Part shown: positions 45,833-55,092 of the stretch, piece after piece | How positions within the stretch are numbered: the stretch's first letter is position 1 | Layout of the letters: the number at the start of each line of letters is the position of its first letter | NCBI RefSeq assembly: GCF_021300655.1 | Contig: NZ_JAJTNB010000001.1 | Coordinates: 1-64,000, forward strand | Direction: 5' to 3' | DNA from: Helicobacter kayseriensis | GTDB lineage: Bacteria > Campylobacterota > Campylobacteria > Campylobacterales > Helicobacteraceae | Length of the DNA stretch: 64,000 nt | The notes under the pieces: model-generated | Told to the model about the DNA's origin: nothing | The model's input: only the letters and a program-made list of their open reading frames with translations | Database searches by the model: none | Translations under genes and position numbers: made by a program

Positions 45833-45881
45833 ATTTGTAAGTATGAAATCATTTTATTATTTTCATTATTTTGCGACTCTC

Positions 45882-45917
45882 CTTATCACTAGCTATAATC
45901 ACACAAAGAATGATAAG
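45882..45917 (+). promoter_or_regulatory. Promoter with flanking inverted repeat for the DUF262 gene
   Basis: A consensus -10 TATAAT sits at 45894-45899, 35 bp before the ATG. It is enclosed by CTTATCA (45882-45888) and TGATAAG (45911-45917), a perfect 7-bp dyad with a 22-base spacer. The dyad could be an operator that closes the promoter. Confidence 0.5.
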
Positions 45918-45934
45918 TTGTTGAGGTTTAAAAA

Positions 45935-47659
45935 ATGTCAAAAAATTATCTAGAAACAAAAAATGTTAAATTGTTTGAACTTTTAAGTAATGGAAAATCC
46001 TATAGCGTTCCTCAATATCAAAGAGATTATTCATGGAATACAGATCAATGGGAAGATCTTCTTGAAGATATTTATAGGCTCACTGATGATAATTTGCATT
46101 ACATGGGGACAATAGTGTTGCAATTTTCTAATGATGGCAAAGAAATGGTTGTTATTGATGGACAGCAAAGAATCACAACATTGAGCATACTTATTGTCTC
46201 TGTAATTTCAATTCTTAAAGATTTGATTTCTCAGAACATTGATAAGGAGAAAAATCTACAAAGAATTAGGGCTCTTGAAACATATGTGTGCAAACAAAGT
46301 GCTTCAACACTTGTCAAAAAACCAAGGCTTCAACTCAATGATCACAATAATTCTTTTTTTTATCAATATGTCATTAATCTTGAAAATTTGCCAAGTGAGG
46401 TAAGAACGAAAAGTTCATCCAGCAATCAGCTTATATACAAATCTCTAGTCTTTTTTAAAGAAAAATTAATGGAATATTTCATTCAAAATAAAATTGAAAA
46501 AAATGCTGAGAAGATTGTTGCGTATATTGAAATGATTTTAGAGAAGATCTGTTTTATACAAATTGCCGTTGAAGATGAATTAAATGCTTACACATTATTT
46601 GAAACACTTAATGCCAGAGGAGTAGAGCTCACAGCAACAGATTTACTTAAAAATTACCTTTTTTCATTAAGTGATAGCGAAAGCGTTAAAATTATGCAAA
46701 CAGTTTGGAGAGATATCACCGAACGAATTAAAAATCAAGATATGCCTCGATTCTTGAGATATTACATCAATTCTCGTCAGGATTTTATTACAGAATCTCA
46801 GCTCTTCAAAACCATTAGTAGACAAATCAAAAATGGATCCGAGGCTTATAACTTTGTTCAAAATCTAAAAAGATTTTGCATTATCTATAGAGCCTTGAGA
46901 GATTCAGAAGATGATCTTTGGAAAGAATCTGGAGAATTTCTTAAAATCAAAAAAAGGCTTGAAGAATTAAAGCTTTTCAAAATGCAACAGCATATTCCCT
47001 TGTTGATGTCGGCGTACGATAAAATTTTTCCTAAAAAACCACGTGAATTTGTCCGAATATTAGAAATTTGTTCCGTCATTGTTTTTAGGTATGTCGTAAT
47101 TGGAAAGCGTCAAACTAAGGATATGGAAAAAGCTTTTAATAAATGCTCAATAAAAATCACAAATGAAGAAATCTCAACAGCAAGAGAGGTTTTTGAAAAT
47201 CTCAAAAAGCTTTATATTGATGATGAAACTTTCGAAAAAGAGTTTAGCTCGCGCAGTATTAATTTTAATTCAAATCCAAAACTAATTTATTATATTCTCG
47301 AAAAACTTGAGTGTCAATTTGCAAATACAAAAAACAAAATAACTGGCGAAAATATTAGTGTTGAACACATCCTTCCTAAAACAATGACGGAATATTGGGA
47401 GCAATATTTTTCTTTTGAAGAGCATGAGCATTTCGTATCAAGATTGGGGAATTTTGTCCTGCTTGATCGAAAAGTTAATAAAGATCTTGGACAAAAAGAT
47501 TATCCCACAAAATGTGGAGCTTTTGCAAAATCTCCATTTGCAATAACCTCGCAAATCACCATCAATGATAAATATAAGGAATGGAATCCTCAAAATATTA
47601 GAAAAAACCAAGAAATTTACGCAAAACATGCAAAACAAATATGGAAACTTAGCTTTTAA
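45935..47659 (+). CDS. DUF262 and DUF1524 (GmrSD-like) nuclease
   Basis: A 574-residue protein. The N-terminal DUF262 domain shows VPQYQRDYSWN at about 25-35 and DGQQRITTLS at about 75-84, the NTPase/nicking motifs. A helical middle follows. The C-terminal DUF1524 HNH-type nuclease shows VEHILPKT (His478, Pro481) and LGNFVLLDRKVNKD (about Asn506). Fused DUF262-DUF1524 proteins include GmrSD-type modification-dependent restriction enzymes and other phage-defence nucleases. The gene looks more A+T-rich than hemC before it, hinting at acquisition. Its own promoter carries a dyad. The 3' end overlaps the convergent type IIG gene by 11 bp. Confidence 0.85.
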   Translation: MSKNYLETKNVKLFELLSNGKSYSVPQYQRDYSWNTDQWEDLLEDIYRLTDDNLHYMGTIVLQFSNDGKEMVVIDGQQRITTLSILIVSVISILKDLISQNIDKEKNLQRIRALETYVCKQSASTLVKKPRLQLNDHNNSFFYQYVINLENLPSEVRTKSSSSNQLIYKSLVFFKEKLMEYFIQNKIEKNAEKIVAYIEMILEKICFIQIAVEDELNAYTLFETLNARGVELTATDLLKNYLFSLSDSESVKIMQTVWRDITERIKNQDMPRFLRYYINSRQDFITESQLFKTISRQIKNGSEAYNFVQNLKRFCIIYRALRDSEDDLWKESGEFLKIKKRLEELKLFKMQQHIPLLMSAYDKIFPKKPREFVRILEICSVIVFRYVVIGKRQTKDMEKAFNKCSIKITNEEISTAREVFENLKKLYIDDETFEKEFSSRSINFNSNPKLIYYILEKLECQFANTKNKITGENISVEHILPKTMTEYWEQYFSFEEHEHFVSRLGNFVLLDRKVNKDLGQKDYPTKCGAFAKSPFAITSQITINDKYKEWNPQNIRKNQEIYAKHAKQIWKLSF

Positions 47660-50600
47660 TTCCCACGCTTTTCCACATCACTTTGAGTAGTTCGATGTAG
47701 TGGGGTTGTTTGTTGGCTAGGACTTTGAATGTTGAAAGAATCGTGCAAAACTCTTCTTGTTCTAGTCCATAGAGTTTGGCGATGAGGATGTCATTGGTGG
47801 CTTTGAGGGTGAGGTAGGATTTCTCAGTTTTGGGGATAGAAAGGGGCTCTCCGCCTAAGCCATAGCTTCCTTGGTGTTTTCCAATCTGTACCCATTCTTT
47901 TGAGCCAAAGAGAGAATCTAGGGCTTTGAAATATCCACTTTTGTCATTGTAGCGTTGGAGTGCTAAAGAATTGCGAGTGATAGTGGTGTAGAGGGGGTTT
48001 GAGCGGATTTCCTCTGCTGTGGGTTGAGGGAGCGGAACACGCTCCAAATAAGTTTTGCTCACATTAATTTGCACTATACTTCGCACCACAAAATCCACAA
48101 CAATGGAGTTGAATATTCCTAAGGCAAAAAGCACTTTCTCTATCTCTACTCCCTGAACTTCAATGCCATTTTCAGAAACCTTATAATATTTGGGAATATG
48201 TTGCCACATATTTTCTCCGCACCCTACATTACAAGGTATCAATGAAAAAATCGCTGTGCGTTCATCCGTATCTCTTGCAATTTTTCTATATCCCAAACGA
48301 ATAAAATCTCTCTCATATACGATCAAATCTCTAGACTTAAGTGAATATTTAGAGCAAAAATCCACAAAGTCTTTTTCACTCATTCCTATATCTTGCTTGA
48401 GACGATAAAGCTCTTTGCTACTTAGTCGCTCATCAAAATCTTGGGGATTGAGAAAGTAGGTCGGAGGAGCGAACTCTGCGTCATTTTGGTGGATCATCTT
48501 GCCCTCATAGAGGGGGAAAAGTCCTTTTTGGCCAGATTCGATAAAGAGATCTTTGTCATTTGTCATATGTAGCTCATTTCTAAAATCTAACCATTGCAGA
48601 GAAAGGGGCTTAAAAGAAGAGTAGAGTTTGAGAAGAATATCAAGCATCATTTTATCCCGCACCTCAGGCAGTGCAAGATGAGAGGGAGAGAGGGTAGAGA
48701 TCTCTTGGAGAGTGAGGGTGATGGGCTCTTGGGTATAGAGAGAATCTGCTTGTGTGAGATAGGACATCGTTTGGATCGCATGATTTGGGGGTGGAGGGCA
48801 AGAGAGGATTTGCATCAAGGCAAATTTATATCTCGAATCAACATCAGGGAAGATTCCCTCACGATTTTCAAAGCTATAAAAATATGTGAGTGTTTTTTCT
48901 TTGAGGATGTGCATCCTTAGGGCTAGGCTTCCCTCTTCATACATCAGTGCACTTGGAAGGACATAGTTGAGGGAAGAGTGGGGAGAGAGCAAAGAGAGAT
49001 TACGCTCGACAAAGAATCTGAAAAGATTACCATCTCCACTGCCACGATTGAGGGGATAGTGGGCTTTGTAATAGGTGTTGAGTGATTCGATATGAGCTTT
49101 GCTCTCTTCGTAAAGTTGCGCGATATAGGGTTTATCTAGGAGATCAAGTTTGAGAGATTTTTTCTCACTTGCTTTTTTGGTGCGATAATCACTCACAAAC
49201 TGAGGAAAAAAGTCATCATCACTTAGCTTTGTTTTATCCCACGGTGGATTTCCAATGATGCAGTCAAAGCCCTTTTTCTCGCCTGAAAAAACTTCTGGGA
49301 AAGCGATTTCATAATGAAAGAATCTGTATTTTTTGCTTAGAGATTCGATGATGGGTTTGAGGTTGTGAAACTCTTCATTGGGCGTGAGGATGGCTTGGAT
49401 GAAATCTAGCTCTTTGCCTTGGAATCTCGCTCTATCTTCTAGGGTAAAAAAGCTTTGGGCAGTGAGGAAATCAAGGGCTAGAGAGAGGGTGGAGAGTTTG
49501 GGGGAGATTTCTTGAGAATAGAGGGCTTTGCTCTCTTTGATCTCCTCTTCTGTGGTATCTTTGAGAGAGTTGAGGATAGAGAAAACTTCTGTGAGGGAGT
49601 TGAAGTTCTCCATAAAATCATAGAAAAAGAGGTTTTGAGAAGTTTGACCCTCATAGAAAGATTGGAAATCTTTGATGCTTGAGCCTACCAGAGCATTTCC
49701 GCATTTGATGTGATGCTCGATAAAACTTAGGGGTGTGCCAAAGATAAAGCTATCAATCCAAAGAGAGAGTTTGGTGAGCTCGACACTGAAAGGATTGAGG
49801 TCGATTCCATAAATCATCCTTTTGAGCAAAAGGCGCTTGATGATGTCGCCCTCATCGACTTCATAATCTGTGATGTAAGCAGAAGTATTATCTTTGATGG
49901 ATTGAGCCTCCTTTTCATAGAGGGCTTTGAAGCTTGGGAAGTCTTCAAAGTGGTTGATGATGTGTTCTGTGATGGTGTTGAGTGCTTGGATGAGAAAATG
50001 TCCGCTTCCACAGGCATTGTCCAAGATCTTGTAATCCAAAATGTTTTGATCTGTGATTTTTAGAGCGTGGGTGGCAAGATAGGAAGTGAGTGATGTGGGA
50101 GTGTAGAAGCTTGCGGTGCTTTTTCTGGAGTTGCTTGTGTTTTTGAGATAAATTTCCCCTTTGGGGTAGAAAGTGCATTTGGTGATTTTGTGCTTTTTGC
50201 TTAGAAGCGCGTAATCATAGGGATCAAAGTAGCCCTCTATACTTTTGCTTCTGCCCTCAGAATAGAGAAGATAATAGGTGTCTTCTTGTGCAACTTCAAA
50301 GAAATAAGAGAGCAATCCTTCATAAATTGTCCCTAAGTGAGTGATAGAGAGGGTTTTATAGTCCCTTCTGTATTCCTTGCCCTCTAGTGTGATGAAAAAG
50401 AGATTTGCAGGATTTCATAAAGATCTTGATTGCTGAAGAGCTTGGGAGTATTGAGAGCTTTGGAGCGGGTGGTATCAAATAATCCTCCATTGAAGATGGG
50501 CATATCATAGTTTGGCTCTCCCTTATCAAAGATGGAAAAAATCCAATTGAGTTTGACAAGGGCATCGTGTTTGTCGGGGTTGTTTTGTGCGATGGTGAGG

Positions 50601-51514
50601 AGATTTTGGATAGAGATATGGTCATTGTAGTAGGAGTGCTTTTGCAAAAGAGGAGAGAATTTATCTTCAAAATAAGCGATGAATAAAAGGCGGAAGATGA
50701 AATAAATAGAGTTTTGATACACCTCATCTAACGAAAGTGTGGGGTTTTTGGTATAGATGCAAGATCCGATTTTTTCAAAGATAGAATCTTTGCCATTGAT
50801 TCCATAAATGAGAGATTTGAGATCATCTTCGATTTTGGTTTTGGCTGTGGTGTTTTGGGCAAAAAGAGTTTGAATAGGCTCTTGGATCTTTGCAGTGGCG
50901 ATGAAGTTTTGAGCATTGAAAATGAAATAAAAATATCTAAAGGCTTGGATGTCGTTCTTTTGGATGATCGCTTCAAGATTGATTTCATAAAAGATTTTTT
51001 GACTAGAGAGTTTTGAGTTGTCATAAAATCTCCAAAGTCTTCCATTGGTAAGGAATCCAAAGTCAAGCTTGAGATTGCTTAGATAGCGGAGGATTTGGAA
51101 GTGAGGGTTGTCTTTGACTTTTTTGTTGTCAATGGCGACATTATAGGCTTTGGATTCTAAAATTACATTGATGAAAGAGTTACTGGAGGGGCGCGAGGAT
51201 TTGGGAATCTTTTCATAGGATTTTTTGGTTTCCTTGGAGGAAAAGAGGAGGAAGTCGGGCTTTTCAAGCTTGCCTTGAATGATTTTCTCTTCTTGGCGGA
51301 TTGTGTGCCAACCTAGGATTTCTAAAACCTTAGAGATAAAATCATCTTCAAATTGATGTTCGTTTTGAGAATCAAACTTTGCTTCATCATAAAGGGCTTG
51401 GATCTGTGAGAAAATGGGGGTGAGATCCTGCTTGAAATCATAGAGTTTGGGAAATTCTTCTTGCAATGTGTAGGAAGTGAAGAGATTATTGGTGAGAAAG
51501 TAAAAATCTTGCAT
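47649..51514 (-). pseudogene. Type IIG restriction-modification enzyme, interrupted by one frameshift
   Basis: Two minus-strand frames belong to one gene. The first (51514-50384, 376 residues) has an N-terminal PD-(D/E)XK-like endonuclease (KPDFLLF, then VILESKAYN) and ends QISFSSH-stop. The second continues from about 50400 as FFITLEGKEYRRDY, HLGTIYEGLLSYFFE, and holds the N6-adenine methyltransferase: motif I DNACGSGHFLIQA, DLNPFSVELTKLSLW, motif IV CIIGNPPWDK, then a target recognition region. One extra T in the T5 run (plus-strand A5 at 50395-50399) would join them into 1288 codons. Such enzymes both methylate and cut DNA. As written the methyltransferase half could only be made from the internal TTG at 50315. 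It could be a true mutation, a reversible state or a sequencing error. Confidence 0.82.
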
Positions 51515-51825
51515 TTAAAAGCCTTGTTTGATCGATGATAAAAACTTCAAGAATCTTACTATAAAACAGAGCTTGGATAATTCTGTGGAGACATAAACTC
51601 AAGTCTTAAAAATTGTTTTTATGATAAAAAATTATGGAAGTTAAACTCAAGATATTGAGCAGCACAGATCTAGTAAGAAAGTAGGAAGAATCTGCAAGGG
51701 ATTTGAGAAAATAAAAATCAAGCAAAGATATAAAGTGCTATGTTTAACTATGAATTTTGAATCACAAAAATGCAATAAAAGAGTTTTATTTTGTGATAAA
51801 ACTCTTTGTGAATTTAGGAAAAGAT
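51515..51825. other. Intergenic region of about 310 bp between type IIG gene and Sel1 gene
   Basis: No supported gene. An A+T-rich tract that must hold the divergent promoters for the type IIG gene and the Sel1 protein gene. The only clear structure is the perfect hairpin at 51779-51808. Candidate -10-like strings (TATAAA near 51731, TACTATAA on either strand near 51557) are too common to assign. Confidence 0.4.
51779..51808 (+). promoter_or_regulatory. Perfect 12-bp hairpin in the leader of the Sel1 protein gene
   Basis: AAAGAGTTTTAT (51779-51790) pairs fully with ATAAAACTCTTT (51797-51808) over a 6-base loop. It ends 17 bp before the ATG and just ahead of the AGGAAAAG ribosome site. There is no U tract after it, so an attenuator, RNA stabiliser or operator is likelier than a terminator. 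Confidence 0.5.
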
Positions 51826-52224
51826 ATGAAAAAAGTTTTGTTGTTGATTTGGGTTGCTTTATGTGGAATTGGAATGGATTTTGAAGAAGGATCTAGGATA
51901 TATCAAAAAGGCAATTATAAGAAAGCCTTTGAGATTTTTAAACTCTCTTGTCAGAATGGAGATATGGTTTCATGCCTTAGTATTGGATTGATGTATGAAA
52001 ATGCAGAAGGTGTTGAGCAAGATTCTTTGATGGCTGTGAAATTTTTCACTATCGCTTGTGATGGGGGAGAGGGGAGAGGGTGTGGTGCCCTTGGAGCAAT
52101 GTATGAAAATGGAAGAGGTGTTAAAAAAAATCTTGACACTGCTTTGGGGCTATACAAAAAGGCGTGTCAGCTAGGGGTTAGGGCTGGTTGTGAGGATTAT
52201 CGGGAGCTATCTAAGGTTCGATAG
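51826..52224 (+). CDS. Hcp-like secreted Sel1-repeat protein
   Basis: The start is the ATG at 51826 (AGGAAAAG); an upstream ATG at 51757 lies before the hairpin. The 132-residue product has a signal peptide (KKVLLLIWVALCGIG) and about three Sel1-like repeats. Cys pairs occur eight residues apart (SCQNGDMVSC, ACDGGEGRGC, ACQLGVRAGC), the disulfide signature of Helicobacter cysteine-rich proteins. Hcp proteins are secreted; some bind beta-lactams or affect host cells. This one is short for the family. A run of eight A lies near 52123-52130. Confidence 0.85.
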   Translation: MKKVLLLIWVALCGIGMDFEEGSRIYQKGNYKKAFEIFKLSCQNGDMVSCLSIGLMYENAEGVEQDSLMAVKFFTIACDGGEGRGCGALGAMYENGRGVKKNLDTALGLYKKACQLGVRAGCEDYRELSKVR

Positions 52225-52249
52225 TTTTGTTGATATATTTCTTTGGGAT

Positions 52250-53002
52250 TTAAATTGAAAGTCGCTTAAGTAGTTCCTCTCCCTTTTTCTTTAGCTTTTC
52301 ACTATCTTCTGAAGAGAAAAACTGCACTTGTGTGCAAGGGTGGGTGTCATAGATTCCTTTGCTTTGTAAATATTCTACAATCGCTTCACCTGAATGGATA
52401 AGCAAGACTTCTTCTTTAAAGTATTTTTTAATCTCTTTAGCGATGAAGGGATAGTGCGTGCATCCTAGGATGATTGCTTTGGGGTGAGTGTGAAGATCTT
52501 TGAAATAGTGATGCAAGCATTGTTGCAAAAATTCGCCTTCTAAGATTCCTTCCTCAACAAAAGGCACAAGCAAAGGGGTGGCAATTGAAGCAATATTTTC
52601 ATACCCCAATTTTTTTAGAGATAGGAGATAGGCTTTGGAGTGGATTGTCGCTTGAGTGGCGATGATAAGGATTGGATCTTGTTTGTTGTGGAGTGTGTTT
52701 TGAAGAGCTAAGACTCCTGATTCGATCACCCCAATGATTGGATAGGGAGCCTTTTTCCTCATTTCTTCTAGGGCATATGCACTCACCGTATTGCAAGCAA
52801 CAATGAGTATATCGATACAATGAGGAGCAAAAAACTCAATTGCTTCAAGAGAGTATTTGATGATGGTGTCCTTATCTTTCCCTCCATAGGGGACTCTTGC
52901 TGTATCGCCATAATAAATAATCTCTGAAAAGACCTTGGAATCAAGGAGGGATTTTAAAACACTTATTCCCCCTATACCGCTATCAAATACTCCTGCACGC
53001 AT
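52250..53002 (-). CDS. murI: Glutamate racemase
   Basis: A 250-residue cofactor-independent racemase making D-glutamate for peptidoglycan. Key motifs are GVFDSGIGGISVLK, YYGDTARVPYG, the first catalytic Cys in VACNTVSAYAL (about 70-80) and the second in ILGCTHYPF (about 180-188). Its ATG overlaps the rho stop region (shared base at 53002), so it is translated with rho. Confidence 0.96.
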   Translation of the reverse strand: MRAGVFDSGIGGISVLKSLLDSKVFSEIIYYGDTARVPYGGKDKDTIIKYSLEAIEFFAPHCIDILIVACNTVSAYALEEMRKKAPYPIIGVIESGVLALQNTLHNKQDPILIIATQATIHSKAYLLSLKKLGYENIASIATPLLVPFVEEGILEGEFLQQCLHHYFKDLHTHPKAIILGCTHYPFIAKEIKKYFKEEVLLIHSGEAIVEYLQSKGIYDTHPCTQVQFFSSEDSEKLKKKGEELLKRLSI

Positions 53003-54306
53003 CAGTCTTTTTCATTCATCAGATTCAAAAACTCATCATTGTCTTTTGTTTTTTGCATTTTTGCATAGATGAAGCTTAGGGCTTCCACATCATCCATTTG
53101 TTGCATGACATTTCTTAGCATCCAAACTTTTGTCAGCTTTTCTTTGCCCAAAAGAAGATCATCTTTTCTTGTCCCAGATTTGAGGATATCAAATGCTGGA
53201 TAGATTCGGCGATCTGCGATTGAGCGTGCTAGAACGATTTCACTATTTCCTGTTCCTTTGAATTCTTCAAAGATGACTTCATCCATACGCGATCCTGTTT
53301 CAATCAGGGCTGTTGCGATGATTGTCAGACTTCCGCCTTGCTCGATATTTCTCGCTGCTCCAAAAAATCTTTTTGGCTTGTGTAATGCATTTGCATCAAC
53401 TCCACCACTCAAGACCTTTCCACTTGAAGGGGTTGCGCCATTGTAAGCACGCGCAAGACGCGTAATAGAATCAAGCAAAATCACCACATCTTGCCCCATT
53501 TCCACCATTCTCTTGGCTCTTTCGATCACAAGTTCTGCGACGCGAATATGATTGCTTGAGGGGAGATCAAAGGTGGAGCTAAAAACTTGCCCTTTGATAC
53601 TTCGCTCCATATCCGTCACCTCTTCTGGTCGCTCATCGACAAGTAAAACCATCAGCTCTACTTCGGGATGATTATAAGAGATCCCGTGAGCTAGCTCTTT
53701 CATCAGCTCAGTTTTTCCTGTTCGCGGAGGGGCAACGATCAGAGCTCTTTGACCTTTACCAATTGGGCTAAAAAGATCAAGCATTCTTCCTGTGACTTTT
53801 GTGGGATTGTATTCGAGTTTGAGTTGTTCTAGGGGAAAGAGAGGAGTGAGGTTATCAAAAAGCGGGCGATTTTTGATTTCTTCTAAAGAAAGATAGTTGA
53901 TCGCTTCAATTTTGAGAAGTGCATAATATCGCTCTTGATCTTTGGGGGGGCGAACTTGTCCCGTGACGATATCTCCTGTTCGAAGTGCAAAACGACGAAT
54001 TTGACTCTGGGATACATAAGTATCGTTTTGAGTATCGCTAAAATTTGCATCAATTCCTCTTAAAAAACCATATCCCTCTGAGCTGAGTTCTAAAATCCCT
54101 GTAAAAAGAATGTATCCACCTTGATTGACCTGTTTTTTGAGGATTTCAAAAATCAAATCTTGTCGGCGATATTCTTGAGGATTCTCAACACCCATACGCA
54201 CAGCAATCTCAGTAAGATCTGCAACTGTTTTGGATCGTAATTCTTCGATTTTATAACCATCTACAGGGGTGTGAGTTCTTGTATTTTTATTTTCTTTTTG
54301 ACTCAT
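53002..54306 (-). CDS. rho: Transcription termination factor Rho
   Basis: A 434-residue hexameric RNA helicase. The N-terminal Rho-N segment leads to the cold-shock-like RNA-binding domain ([11 protein letters not shown] at about 70-80). The ATPase follows with Walker [12 protein letters not shown] at about 189-199, [15 protein letters not shown], and the Q/R loops ([19 protein letters not shown]). It is upstream of murI on the same transcript. Confidence 0.97.
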   Translation of the reverse strand: MSQKENKNTRTHTPVDGYKIEELRSKTVADLTEIAVRMGVENPQEYRRQDLIFEILKKQVNQGGYILFTGILELSSEGYGFLRGIDANFSDTQNDTYVSQSQIRRFALRTGDIVTGQVRPPKDQERYYALLKIEAINYLSLEEIKNRPLFDNLTPLFPLEQLKLEYNPTKVTGRMLDLFSPIGKGQRALIVAPPRTGKTELMKELAHGISYNHPEVELMVLLVDERPEEVTDMERSIKGQVFSSTFDLPSSNHIRVAELVIERAKRMVEMGQDVVILLDSITRLARAYNGATPSSGKVLSGGVDANALHKPKRFFGAARNIEQGGSLTIIATALIETGSRMDEVIFEEFKGTGNSEIVLARSIADRRIYPAFDILKSGTRKDDLLLGKEKLTKVWMLRNVMQQMDDVEALSFIYAKMQKTKDNDEFLNLMNEKD

Positions 54307-54364
54307 AAAATGCCTTTTAGTTTTTAAAGTAAATGCGTGAAGAAATGCTCCGCTAAATGTGGTT

Positions 54365-54404
54365 TTGTGATAAGAGTGCTATTTTAGTCATTTTCTTATC
54401 ACAA
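54365..54404. promoter_or_regulatory. Spaced inverted repeat upstream of rho
   Basis: TTGTGATAAG (54365-54374) and CTTATCACAA (54395-54404) form a perfect 10-bp dyad with a 20-base spacer. It lies about 60 bp upstream of the rho start and 17 bp past the end of the response regulator gene. It could be a terminator stem for that gene or an operator for rho. Confidence 0.45.
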
Positions 54405-54421
54405 GTCAATACTAGTCTGTA

Positions 54422-55072
54422 TTAAGAAGAAGTGATGTCTGGATGGAGACGATAGATTTTATTTCTGATTTTTGTTACTAGCCCAGTTTCTATCAGTTGT
54501 TTAAAGGTTTTAACAACTGTTGGTTTGCTGACATTTAGGGTTTCCATAATACTTTCATAAGATCCATGAAAAATAAAATCTTCATCAATATTTTGCAAAA
54601 GATAACGAATGATCTCAATCTTTTTCCCACCTACAAAAGTTGAAATTGCATTGATGAGTAGTTTTTGATCTTGAATTGTTTGTGCTTGAAGAGAAGGAAG
54701 AATAACTTTTTCAAATGCTCCAAATAAATCTTCCAAAACAATGGGTTTGAGTATATATCGATCAACTTTTAAATGGATAGCATCAAGCAAATATTGAGTT
54801 TCAGTGTGCGCTGTCGTGATGATAATGGGAAGATTGGGGTGTTTTTGGCGTATGACTTTAATCATTTCAATCCCATTAAGTTTTGGCATCAGGATGTCTG
54901 TCAGAATGAGATCGATTTTTTGTTTCTCAAAAATTTCTAGTGCTTCTTGTCCATCTCTTGCAATAAAAAGCGTTTTAACATAATCTTCTAAAATAATTTT
55001 GCTAGCTTGCAGAGTGTCTTCATCATCTTCGACATACAATAAATTCATCTCCTTCAATCGTTCCAAAATCAT
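54422..55072 (-). CDS. Response regulator with winged-helix output domain
   Basis: A 216-residue regulator. The receiver domain (about 8-125) has the acidic pair LYVEDDED, phospho-Asp59 in LILTDILMP, Thr in ITTAHTE and Lys in RYILKPI. The C-terminal part (about 145-212, GKKIEIIRYLLQNI and LNVSKPTVVKTFKQLIETGLV) reads as a winged helix resembling plasmid RepL or Crp-type HTH rather than OmpR or NarL. AGGAGG five bases upstream supports the ATG at 55072. It is paired with the kinase gene 20 bp upstream. Confidence 0.88.
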   Translation of the reverse strand: MILERLKEMNLLYVEDDEDTLQASKIILEDYVKTLFIARDGQEALEIFEKQKIDLILTDILMPKLNGIEMIKVIRQKHPNLPIIITTAHTETQYLLDAIHLKVDRYILKPIVLEDLFGAFEKVILPSLQAQTIQDQKLLINAISTFVGGKKIEIIRYLLQNIDEDFIFHGSYESIMETLNVSKPTVVKTFKQLIETGLVTKIRNKIYRLHPDITSS

Positions 55073-55092
55073 TAATTCCTCCTAAAAGCACC

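Noticed and set aside
50356-50727. 123-codon minus-strand frame spanning the type IIG frameshift
   Set aside because: It is in the third frame, not the one that continues the protein; the true join is the T5 run at 50395-50399.
51515-51778. tRNA or small RNA gene in the largest gene-free stretch
   Set aside because: No cloverleaf, CCA end or G+C-rich structured segment could be seen.
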